Source: Actinomycetales bacterium
GTDB lineage: Bacteria; Actinomycetota; Actinomycetes; Mycobacteriales; Mycobacteriaceae
Reading direction: 5' to 3'
Assembly (NCBI GenBank): GCA_012841845.1
Contig: DUTZ01000191.1
Coordinates: forward strand, 1-6,975
DNA length: 6,975 nucleotides
The position numbers were made by a program, and so were the translations under genes. The first letter of the stretch is position 1. Each line of letters begins with the position of its first letter. The notes under the pieces are model-generated. The model did not search any database, was not told the DNA's origin, and saw only the letters and a program-made list of their open reading frames with translations. Shown here in pieces: positions 1 to 6,250 of this stretch.

Positions 1-1
1 G

Positions 2-841
2 CCGATCGTGCCCGACGACTCCGAGCACACCAGCCTGCTGCGCCGGGTCGTGCCCGCCCACCGCGAGCCGGAGGGTCCGCAGCTGCTCGGCCGGACGCCC
101 GACTACACCGCGCGGCTGCTCTCCGACCGGGACGGCGTCGTGCCCCGGCTGCCGGTCGAGGACGCCCGGCCGACGCCCGAGGGGGTCGCCGCCGAGGAGT
201 TCGCCGACCGCACGCCCCGCCGGTACAGCCGCTGGCTCGCCGAGCAGGGGGTGCTGGCCGACCGCTCGCACGAGGCGGCCCACGACCCCGAGCCGTTCGA
301 CCTCGCCCTCCAGCCGGTGCGGCTGCCCGCCGACCGGTCGGCGCTGCTCTCGGCCATGGCCATGGCGGAGACCGGCGGCCTGGTGTCCCAGTGGTACCGC
401 AGCATCCTCGGCCCGGACGGCTACGCGGACGAGAAGGTCACGCTCGGCGAGGTGCGCCACGCCCGCACGGTCATCCGGGTGCGCCACCCGCACACGGGCC
501 GCCCGGTGGGGATCGGCACGATCGAGTTCAGCGAGTGCGAGGCGATCGCGCACCTCGACAGCCGTGGAGAGGACACGTCGACCTTCGACGTGGGCTACGG
601 CATCGCCGTGGGCTCCAACGAGCGCAAGGCCATCGCGATGGCCGAGCTCGACCTCGGCTGCCACCGCGCCGGGGACACGCCGGAGGGCCACGCCCTGCAG
701 CAGATCCTCATGCTGACCTCGGACGGGCTGGCCTCCAACGGCTTCCTGGAACACCTCAAGCTGCCCCACTACGTGACGTTCCGGTCGATGCTCGACCGGG
801 CCGCCGCCGCCGGCGAGATCGCCAACGGAGGAGAACGATGA
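2..841 (+). CDS. phnI: PhnI, C-P lyase core complex subunit (5' end missing)
   Basis: PhnI is a core subunit of the C-P lyase complex. With PhnG, PhnH and PhnL it supports displacement of adenine from ATP by a phosphonate, giving ribose-1-phosphonate 5-triphosphate. The frame is open from base 2, so the gene enters from the left. 279 residues are present, against about 354 for the E. coli protein, so roughly the first 80 to 100 are outside. Recognisable blocks include QLLGRTPDYTARLL near the start, the YGIAVGSNERKAIAMA block around base 600, and the C-terminal HLKLPHY motif (His codons at 752 and 767). These two histidines correspond to the Zn-binding pair His328/His333 of E. coli PhnI at the PhnI–PhnJ interface. 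The middle of the protein is more divergent from E. coli than the ends. The TGA stop overlaps the next start codon as ATGA, implying translational coupling to phnJK. The GTG at base 8 is an internal codon, not the start. Confidence 0.95.
   Translation, partial: PIVPDDSEHTSLLRRVVPAHREPEGPQLLGRTPDYTARLLSDRDGVVPRLPVEDARPTPEGVAAEEFADRTPRRYSRWLAEQGVLADRSHEAAHDPEPFDLALQPVRLPADRSALLSAMAMAETGGLVSQWYRSILGPDGYADEKVTLGEVRHARTVIRVRHPHTGRPVGIGTIEFSECEAIAHLDSRGEDTSTFDVGYGIAVGSNERKAIAMAELDLGCHRAGDTPEGHALQQILMLTSDGLASNGFLEHLKLPHYVTFRSMLDRAAAAGEIANGGER
827..833 (+). promoter_or_regulatory. Ribosome binding site for phnJK
   Basis: GGAGGAG ends four bases before the ATG at 838 and lies inside the last codons of phnI. 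It fixes the phnJK start at 838. The next in-frame ATG, at 850, is too far away from it. The ATGA stop/start overlap with phnI adds coupling. Confidence 0.8.
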
Positions 842-2637
842 GCACCGCCATGCACCCCACGACCCGGGGGGTCGCCGCGATCGCGGACGAGCTGGCCCCC
901 GAGACCGGCCGGCCCGTCGTCCTGGACGAGCAGGGCAAGCGGGAGGTGCGCCGCGCCTGCCTGTCCGGGGTGTGCATCCCCGGCCACCAGATCCCCTTCG
1001 GCTCGCGCGAGATGCCCGTGGCCCGCGGCTGGGGCTCCGGCGGCCTGCAGGTGACGGTGGCGCTCGCGGGGCCCGAGGACACGGTCAAGGTCATCGACCA
1101 GGGCGACGACGAGGGCGTCAACGCCGTCAACCTCCGCCGCCTCATCCGGGGCTCGTTGGGCTGCTCGGGCACCACCGACGCCCGGGAGGCCACCATCATC
1201 CAGTCCCGGCACCGCGTCCCGGAGGAGCGGCTGCGCCCCGACCAGATCGTCGTGCTCCAGGTCCCCGTCTCGGAGCCGCTGCGGCCGGTGGAGAAGTCGG
1301 TCACCGAGTGCCGCCGCATGCACGGGGACGGCGACTACTCCAAGACGTGGGTCGCCATGTACGAGGACCTCGTGACGGGCGGGGTGATCACCGCGGCCGC
1401 CGGGTACCCGGTGCTGATCCACGACCGGCACCTCATGGCGCCGAGCCCGATCCCGCGCTGGGACGTGCCCCGGTTCGGCCGCGAGCACCTGACCCTGCTC
1501 AGCCACGGCCGCGACAAGAAGATCTACGCCGTGCCGCCGCACACGCGGATCGAGCCGATCACCTTCACGGACGTGCCGTTCGAGGTGGAGTACGACACCG
1601 ACCAGGTGTGCGTGCGGTGCGGGTCCCGCGACACCTACCAGGTGGCCACCCGGGAGGGCGACTGGGTGTGCTCGGACACGGACTGGTGCGCACGGGTGCT
1701 CGACGGCGACGTGGACCGCGACGACCAGCTCGCCGTCGCACCCCGGGCCTACTACCCGGACCCGGTGGTGCGGGCGCGGGCCGTGGGCACCGAGCTGCGC
1801 GGCCGGGCGGACCTCGAGCCCGGCGGCCGCCGCGCCGTCACGGCCACCGGCACGGAGTGGGCGCTCAAGGTCTCCGGCCTGGGCCGCACCTACCCGGCGC
1901 GGCGCGGCAGCAGCGCCGTCCGCGCGGCGGTGGACGTCTCGTTCGACGTCGCCCCCGGCGAGGCCCTGGGCATCATCGGCGAGTCCGGCTCCGGCAAGTC
2001 CACCGTGTTCCGCTGCGTCATCGGCGAGGAGCCGGCCGACACCGGATCGGTCCGCCTCGCGGCGGTCGGCGACGGCGAGGTCGAGGTGCTCGACCTCGAC
2101 GCGGGCGCCCGCCGGGCCCTGCGGGTGTCCACCCTCGCCGTCGTCCACCAGGACCCCGCGGCCGGGCTGGACCTGCGGATCAGCGCCGGCGGCAACATCG
2201 CCGAGCGGCTCACCGCCGCCGGCTGGCGGTCCTACGCGGACATCCGCCGCCGCGCCGCCGCGCTGCTCGACCGCGTCGAGGTGCCGCTGGGGCGGATGGA
2301 CGACGTGGTGGGCCAGTTCTCGGGCGGCATGCGCCAGCGGGTCCAGATCGCCAAGGCGCTCGCCGCGGACCCCGAGGTCCTGCTGCTCGACGAGCCGACC
2401 ACCGGGCTCGACGCCTCGGTCGCCGCCGGGGTGCTGGACCTGCTCGCCGAGCTCATCGCCGAGCGCGACGTGGCCGTGGCCGTGGTGAGCCACGACTTCG
2501 GCGTGATCTCGGCGCTCACCGATCGCGCCCTGGTGATGCAGCGCGGCCACGTCGTGGAGACGGGCCTGACCGACCAGCTGCTCGCCGACCCGCACCACCC
2601 GTACACGCAGCGGCTCGTGGCCGCGGCCCGGTCCTAG
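838..2637 (+). CDS. phnJK: PhnJ–PhnK fusion: radical-SAM C-P lyase fused to its ABC ATPase
   Basis: This is one 599-residue frame containing two complete C-P lyase proteins. Residues 1 to about 290 are PhnJ, which cleaves the C-P bond of 5-phosphoribosyl 1-phosphonate (methane from methylphosphonate) to give the 1,2-cyclic phosphate. The glycyl-radical glycine is Gly49 in IPGHQIPFG (E. coli Gly32). The four cysteines are Cys258, Cys261, Cys278 and Cys284 (E. coli 241, 244, 266, 272), ending in CSDTDWC; Cys284 matches the thiyl-radical cysteine. The spacing is CX2CX16CX5C, five residues shorter than in E. coli. Residues 285–339 form a charged linker. Residues about 340–599 are PhnK: Walker A GESGSGKST (381–389), Q-loop Gln438, signature FSGGMRQ (494–500), Walker B LLLDEP (515–520), H-loop His552 and the PhnK-typical DPHHPYTQ tail. 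Both parts match E. coli lengths (281 and 252). No stop and no in-frame ATG occur in the linker; its GTGs lack a good SD. Codon bias continues unbroken through the joint. Confidence 0.93.
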   Translation: MSTAMHPTTRGVAAIADELAPETGRPVVLDEQGKREVRRACLSGVCIPGHQIPFGSREMPVARGWGSGGLQVTVALAGPEDTVKVIDQGDDEGVNAVNLRRLIRGSLGCSGTTDAREATIIQSRHRVPEERLRPDQIVVLQVPVSEPLRPVEKSVTECRRMHGDGDYSKTWVAMYEDLVTGGVITAAAGYPVLIHDRHLMAPSPIPRWDVPRFGREHLTLLSHGRDKKIYAVPPHTRIEPITFTDVPFEVEYDTDQVCVRCGSRDTYQVATREGDWVCSDTDWCARVLDGDVDRDDQLAVAPRAYYPDPVVRARAVGTELRGRADLEPGGRRAVTATGTEWALKVSGLGRTYPARRGSSAVRAAVDVSFDVAPGEALGIIGESGSGKSTVFRCVIGEEPADTGSVRLAAVGDGEVEVLDLDAGARRALRVSTLAVVHQDPAAGLDLRISAGGNIAERLTAAGWRSYADIRRRAAALLDRVEVPLGRMDDVVGQFSGGMRQRVQIAKALAADPEVLLLDEPTTGLDASVAAGVLDLLAELIAERDVAVAVVSHDFGVISALTDRALVMQRGHVVETGLTDQLLADPHHPYTQRLVAAARS

Positions 2638-2642
2638 GAGGG
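2636..2642 (+). promoter_or_regulatory. Ribosome binding site for phnL
   Basis: AGGAGGG overlaps the TAG stop of phnJK and sits four bases before the ATG at 2646. It selects this start and places phnL translation directly at the end of phnJK. Confidence 0.8.
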
Positions 2643-2645
2643 ACC

Positions 2646-3458
2646 ATGACGACGACATTCCGGGACCGGCCGGGTCACCCGCCGCGGCTCACCGTGACCG
2701 ACCTGACCAAGTCCTTCGTCCTGCACGCTATCGACGCCCGCCGCATCCCCAGCCTCGAGGGCGTCTCCCTGCAGGTGGGCGCCGACGAGCACGTGGCCCT
2801 GGCCGGCTCGTCCGGCGCCGGCAAGTCGAGCCTGCTGCGCTGCGTCTACCGCACCTACCTGCCGGACTCCGGCCGGGTGGTGCTGCACCGCGGGACGGCG
2901 GAGGAGCCGGACGACGTCGAGCTCACCGCGCTCGACGACCGGTCCATGGCCCGGCTGCGCGGCCTCGACATCGGCTACGTCTCGCAGTTCCTCCACGCCC
3001 CGCCCCGCACGGGCCCGCGCGACGTGGTGTGCGCGGCCGCGCTGCGCCGGGGCCTGGACCGCACCGAGGCGGAGGAGGCCTCGGCCCACGCCCTGCGGGC
3101 CCTGGGCATCGACGAGACCCTGTGGGACGTGGACTGCGCCGTGCTCTCCGGCGGCGAGCGCCAGCGCATCAACCTCGCCGCCGGCACCGTGCACCCGCCG
3201 CGGCTGCTCCTGCTCGACGAGCCGGTCTCCGCGCTCGACCCCGCCAACCGCGAGCGCGCCCTGCAGCACGTGGAGCGGCTTCGCAGCCACGACGTGGCGA
3301 TCCTCGCCGTCTACCACGACATGGAGGTGATCCGCCGCCTCGCCGACCGGGTGGTGGTGCTCGCCGGCGGCGTCGTGGTGGCCGACGGCGACCCGGCCGA
3401 CGTGCTCGCCGGCGGCCACCCGGCGCTCGCCTCGGCCGGCGCGGAGGTGATCGCATGA
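2646..3458 (+). CDS. phnL: PhnL, C-P lyase ABC-type ATP-binding protein
   Basis: PhnL is the second ABC ATPase of the C-P lyase system. It takes part with PhnG, PhnH and PhnI in forming ribose-1-phosphonate 5-triphosphate, and is known to pair with PhnK on the core complex; it is not a transporter subunit, and no membrane partner is present. The 270-residue protein has Walker A GSSGAGKS (54–61), the Q-loop at Gln114 within GYVSQFL, signature LSGGERQR (167–174), Walker B LLLLDEP (187–193) and H-loop His224. LTKSFVLH near residue 20 and the YVSQFL block are typical of PhnL rather than of other ABC proteins. E. coli PhnL has 226 residues. The extra length here is about 12 residues at the N-terminus and some 25 at the C-terminus, where a GDPADVLAGG stretch resembles common ABC tails. 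An eight-base gap follows phnJK, and the stop overlaps the phnM start as ATGA. Confidence 0.94.
   Translation: MTTTFRDRPGHPPRLTVTDLTKSFVLHAIDARRIPSLEGVSLQVGADEHVALAGSSGAGKSSLLRCVYRTYLPDSGRVVLHRGTAEEPDDVELTALDDRSMARLRGLDIGYVSQFLHAPPRTGPRDVVCAAALRRGLDRTEAEEASAHALRALGIDETLWDVDCAVLSGGERQRINLAAGTVHPPRLLLLDEPVSALDPANRERALQHVERLRSHDVAILAVYHDMEVIRRLADRVVVLAGGVVVADGDPADVLAGGHPALASAGAEVIA
3443..3450 (+). promoter_or_regulatory. Ribosome binding site for phnM
   Basis: GGAGGTGA, close to the ideal anti-SD complement, ends four bases before the ATG at 3455 within the last codons of phnL. It supports the long form of PhnM with its N-terminal extension. Confidence 0.82.
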
Positions 3459-4726
3459 GCCGCGCGTTCGGTGCCGCGACGCTCGACCCCGAGGTGGTGG
3501 TGGCGCACGCCCCGGAGTCGGGGTGGCCACTCGGCCGCGCGCTGTCCGACTACGTCCTGGGCGACGTCCGGGCGGTGCTGCCCGATCGGGTGCTGGACCG
3601 GGCGCGGATCGTGGTCGAGGGCGGCCGGATCACCGCCGTCGAGCCGCACCCCGGCGGCTTCCGCGCCGACCTCGACGGGCGCGGGATGCTCGCGCTGCCC
3701 GGGCTCGTCGACTGCCACTCCGACGCCCTGGAGATCGAGCGGCTGCCCCGGCCCACCGCGCCGCTGCCGTGGGACTTCGCGATCGCCTCGTTCGAGGCCA
3801 AGCTCCGCGCCGCCGGGGTCACGACGATCTTCCACGGCGCCGGCTTCCGCACCAAGCAGGTGCGCGGCGGCGAGGGACCCATCGAGCACGCCCTCCACCT
3901 GTGCGAGGTGGTGGACGCCCAGCCGGACACCGCCGTCGACCACCGGGTGCTGCACCGGCTCGACCTGTACACCCTCGAGGGCAAGGACGCGCTCGCCGCG
4001 CGCCTGGACGCCCTCGCCGCGCAGGCGTCCGCGCACGCGGGCGGGGAGCCGGCCGCGCCGCCGCCGCTGGTCTCCCACGAGGACCACACCCCGGGCCGCG
4101 GCCAGTACGCCGACCCCGAGTACCTGGTGGCCTACATGATGGGCGCCGACGGCCGCACCCGCGCCGAGGCCGAGGCGCTCGTCGAGGAGATGCGGCGCGA
4201 GGCCGAGGAGGCCGAGCCGGTCCGGCGGGAGATCCTCGACTGGGTGACCCGCGCCTCCCTCGAGGGCCGCATCCGGCTGCTCGGCCACGACCCGGACAGC
4301 GCGGAGGCGATCGACGAGCTGGCCACCCGCGGCGTGCAGGTCGCCGAGTTCCCCACCACGCTCGAGGCCGCCGAGCGGGCCACCGAGCTGGGGATGCTCA
4401 CCGTGGCCGGCGCCCCCAACCTCATGCGCGGCGGGTCCCACAGCGGGAACGTCTCGGCGGTCGAGCTCGCCTCGCGGGGGCTGCTCGACGCGCTCGCCTC
4501 CGACTACATGCCGTCGGCGCTGCTGGGTGCGACCCGCGACGCCGCGCGGCTCGTCGGCCTGCCCGCCGCGGTGGGCTTCGTGACCTCCGGCCCGGCGCGG
4601 GTGGCCGGCCTGGAGGACCGCGGCGCACTGGTGCCCGGCAAGCGTGCCGACCTGGTGATCGTGGACGACTCCCGCGGGCCGTGGCTGCGGCCGGTGGAGA
4701 CGCTCACCGCGGTCAGCACTCGTTGA
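3455..4726 (+). CDS. phnM: PhnM, ribose 1-methylphosphonate 5-triphosphate diphosphatase
   Basis: PhnM is an amidohydrolase-superfamily enzyme that removes pyrophosphate from alpha-D-ribose 1-phosphonate 5-triphosphate, giving the 5-phosphate substrate of PhnJ. In the 423-residue protein the visible motifs are LPGLVDCHSD with the metal-type HxD (His88, Asp90), SHEDHTPGRGQY (His208, Asp210, His211), LLGHD (His278, Asp279), AEFPTT followed by EAAERA (298–308), and GAPNLMRGGSHSGN (319–332). A typical GKRADLVIVD C-terminal strand follows at 395–404. E. coli PhnM has 378 residues. Here about 32 extra residues precede the first family beta strand (around YVLGDVRAVLPDRVL), and the strong SD supports that long start. 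The C-terminus ends at about the family's usual point but is fused by overlap to the 3' end of convergent moaE (14 shared bases). It is the last C-P lyase gene on this strand; phnN and phnP are not seen here. Confidence 0.95.
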   Translation: MSRAFGAATLDPEVVVAHAPESGWPLGRALSDYVLGDVRAVLPDRVLDRARIVVEGGRITAVEPHPGGFRADLDGRGMLALPGLVDCHSDALEIERLPRPTAPLPWDFAIASFEAKLRAAGVTTIFHGAGFRTKQVRGGEGPIEHALHLCEVVDAQPDTAVDHRVLHRLDLYTLEGKDALAARLDALAAQASAHAGGEPAAPPPLVSHEDHTPGRGQYADPEYLVAYMMGADGRTRAEAEALVEEMRREAEEAEPVRREILDWVTRASLEGRIRLLGHDPDSAEAIDELATRGVQVAEFPTTLEAAERATELGMLTVAGAPNLMRGGSHSGNVSAVELASRGLLDALASDYMPSALLGATRDAARLVGLPAAVGFVTSGPARVAGLEDRGALVPGKRADLVIVDDSRGPWLRPVETLTAVSTR

Positions 4727-5186
4727 TGCCCACCCACTCCGAGACGCCGTCGGTGAACCGCTGACGCTTCCAGACGGGCACGCCGTGCTTGATCCGGTGG
4801 ATGAGGTCGGAGCAGGCGGCGAAGGCGGCGTCGCGGTGCGGCGCCACGGCCACCACGACCACGGCGACCTCGCCCACCGCGAGCGTGCCCACCCGGTGCG
4901 CCACGCCCACGCGCACGCTGCGCATCGGGTCGAGCGGCTCGCCGTCCTCGGTCTTGGGGGCGGTGTGCTCGTGCGCCACCAGGTCGCACAGCCGCGCCAG
5001 GGTCTCGGGGGCGGTGGGGTGCGCGGAGTACTCGATCTCGAGCACCTCGCGGCCGGCGTCGTGGTTCCGCACCACGCCGGAGAAGGTGACGACGGCGCCG
5101 TCGGACGGGGTCCAGACGGCCTCCTCCACCTCGCGCGGGTCGATCACGGCGTCGTCGATCCGGGCGAGGGCGCACAGGGTGGGCAT
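4713..5186 (-). CDS. moaE: MoaE, molybdopterin synthase catalytic (large) subunit
   Basis: MoaE, with the sulfur carrier MoaD, converts cyclic pyranopterin monophosphate to molybdopterin in Mo-cofactor synthesis in the cytoplasm. The protein has 157 residues, against 150 in E. coli. Family marks are DGAVVTFSGVVRNH (29–42), AHRVG (96–100), APHRDAAF with His117/Arg118, and IKHGVPVWKR with Lys133 and Lys140. These match E. coli His103/Arg104 and catalytic Lys119 and Lys126, with identical spacing. The ATG at 5186 was chosen because it has a good SD and gives the standard family length; longer versions of the frame would run antiparallel through moaCB. It lies 47 bases downstream of moaCB and is probably cotranscribed with it. 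moaD is not in the window, so the small subunit must be encoded elsewhere. The last codons overlap the end of phnM. Confidence 0.96.
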   Translation of the reverse strand: MPTLCALARIDDAVIDPREVEEAVWTPSDGAVVTFSGVVRNHDAGREVLEIEYSAHPTAPETLARLCDLVAHEHTAPKTEDGEPLDPMRSVRVGVAHRVGTLAVGEVAVVVVAVAPHRDAAFAACSDLIHRIKHGVPVWKRQRFTDGVSEWVGINEC

Positions 5187-5193
5187 GGGCTGG

Positions 5194-5199
5194 TCCTCC
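5194..5199 (-). promoter_or_regulatory. Ribosome binding site for moaE
   Basis: On the minus strand GGAGGA lies seven bases before the ATG at 5186. This is a good spacing and decides the moaE start. It begins three bases after the stem-loop at 5203–5233. Confidence 0.8.
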
Positions 5200-5202
5200 G
5201 TT

Positions 5203-5233
5203 CCGGCCGGTCCCGGGAGGGCGGGCCGGCCGG
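5203..5233 (-). repeat. GC stem-loop between moaCB and moaE
   Basis: Two copies of the self-complementary octamer CCGGCCGG, at 5203–5210 and 5226–5233, flank a 15-base loop and can form an 8-bp all-GC stem in the moaCB–moaE transcript. The loop contains a further palindrome, TCCCGGGA (5211–5218). The upstream arm abuts the moaCB stop codon and the downstream arm ends three bases before the moaE SD. There is no T-run, so it does not look like an intrinsic terminator. An RNA-processing or translation-coupling role is inference. Confidence 0.55.
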
Positions 5234-6250
5234 TCAGTGGCCGCCGCCTCGGGCGTGCACGTCGAGCAGGTGGTCCAGGAGGTCGTCGAGGACCGACAGG
5301 CCGTCGCGGACGCCGCCCGTGGATCCCGGGAGGTTCACCACCAGGGTACGTCCGGCGAAGCCCACGAGGCCCCTGCTCATGGCGGCCATCGGTGTGACGC
5401 TCGCCCCTCTCGCGCGCATCGCCTCGGCCACCCCCGGCAGCTCCAGGGTGAGGTGCGGCGCGGTGGCCTCGGGGGTGCGGTCGTCGGGCGCGACTCCGGT
5501 GCCGCCGGTGGTGACGAGGACGGTGGGCGCGCGCCGGACCTGCTCGGCGACCGCGACGGCGACGTCTGCGTCCGCCACCACGTGCACCTCGACGGGGCCG
5601 AACCCGCGCTCCAGGAGCCACGCCTCGATCTCGGGACCCGTGGCGTCCTCCCGCCGGCCGTGCGCGGCCGCGGTGGAGGAGACCAGGACGACCCCGCTGC
5701 GGGCCGCCGGGTCGTGGGCGGTGACGGCGACGTCGTCGTCACCCCCCTCCCGCGTCCAGTCGCCGAGCTTGCCCCCGGACTTGGCCGCGAGCCGGACCCC
5801 GTCCATCGTGGCGAGCGGGTCCACGGCCTTGACCATGTCGTGCAGCGTCAGCCCGGCCACGCTCACGGCGGTGAGCGCCTCCATCTCCACGCCCGTCCGC
5901 CCGGTGGTCGTGGCGGTGGCGGAGACGTGGATCGCGCCGGCGGGCTCGTCGAGCTCGAAGTGCACCTTGACCGAGTTGAGCGGGATCTGGTGGCACAGCG
6001 GGATGAGTTCGCTGGTGCGCTTGGCCGCGCCGATCCCGGCCAGCCGCGCCGTCGCCAGCACGTCGGCCTTGCCCAGCTCGTCGCCGGCGACCCGGCGCAC
6101 CACGTCGGGGCGGGTGCGGAAGACGCCCTCCGCGGTGGCGGTGCGGGTGGTGACGGCCTTGTCGCCCACGTCGACCATGCGGACGCGGCCCTCGGCGTCG
6201 AGGTGGGTGAGCTGCTGGTCCTGCCGCGGTCCGGGCTGCGCGTCGGTCAT
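5234..6250 (-). CDS. moaCB: MoaC–MoaB/Mog fusion, molybdenum cofactor biosynthesis
   Basis: This is a 338-residue bifunctional protein. The N-terminal domain (about 13–168) is MoaC, cyclic pyranopterin monophosphate synthase, which acts after MoaA. It shows QLTHLDAEGRVRMVDV, GKADVLATARLAGI, AAKRTSELIPLCHQIPL (His87), TGVEMEALTAVSVAGLTLHDMVKAV (Asp138, Lys141) and LAAKSGGKLGDW. After a short acidic joint (about 169–183) comes a MoaB/Mog-type domain (about 184–338), the molybdopterin adenylyltransferase fold. It has LVTTGGTG (246–253), DRTPEAT (257–263), MSRGLVG (291–297) and VVNLPGS (304–310). The domain joins a middle step and a late step of Mo-cofactor synthesis. The ATG at 6250 fits the family N-terminus. 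It has no SD but has a -10-like TACCGT seven bases upstream, so the mRNA may be leaderless. An in-frame ATG at 6304 would add 18 proline-rich residues and overlap the tenA start; it is less likely. Confidence 0.94.
   Translation of the reverse strand: MTDAQPGPRQDQQLTHLDAEGRVRMVDVGDKAVTTRTATAEGVFRTRPDVVRRVAGDELGKADVLATARLAGIGAAKRTSELIPLCHQIPLNSVKVHFELDEPAGAIHVSATATTTGRTGVEMEALTAVSVAGLTLHDMVKAVDPLATMDGVRLAAKSGGKLGDWTREGGDDDVAVTAHDPAARSGVVLVSSTAAAHGRREDATGPEIEAWLLERGFGPVEVHVVADADVAVAVAEQVRRAPTVLVTTGGTGVAPDDRTPEATAPHLTLELPGVAEAMRARGASVTPMAAMSRGLVGFAGRTLVVNLPGSTGGVRDGLSVLDDLLDHLLDVHARGGGH

Noticed and set aside
352..367. Short tandem repeat of GGCCAT/GGCCATGGC units inside phnI
   Set aside because: It simply encodes an alternating Ala-Met stretch in the coding frame, spans only about two and a half units, and has no sign of function.
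1696..1785. GTG codons in the phnJK frame (1696, 1711, 1765, 1768, 1783) as separate phnK starts
   Set aside because: None has a convincing SD at a proper distance, and there is no stop codon before them, so ribosomes from phnJ would read through. Occasional internal initiation cannot be excluded.
972..2645. A long plus-strand open stretch in the phnL frame running through phnJK, which could suggest a much longer PhnL
   Set aside because: The translation before 2646 is Arg/Pro/Gly-rich shadow sequence. The phnL ATG at 2646 has its own SD and PhnL homology starts just after it.
769..2658. A 629-residue open frame on the minus strand spanning the whole of phnJK
   Set aside because: It is the mirror of a G/C-ending codon pattern on the plus strand. 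Its translation is Arg/Gly/Val/His-rich low-complexity sequence with no family motif, while the plus strand has unambiguous PhnJ and PhnK motifs.
3029..3454. Plus-strand open stretch upstream of phnM in its frame, and Arg/Pro-rich frames inside phnM and tenA
   Set aside because: These are frame shadows of phnL, phnM and tenA, typical of very high GC DNA, with no SD-supported starts and no motifs.
4712..4765. GTCAGC (4712–4717) and GCTGAC (4760–4765) as a bidirectional terminator at the phnM/moaE junction
   Set aside because: The stem is only six bases with a loop of about 42 bases and no T-run, and it lies inside moaE coding sequence.
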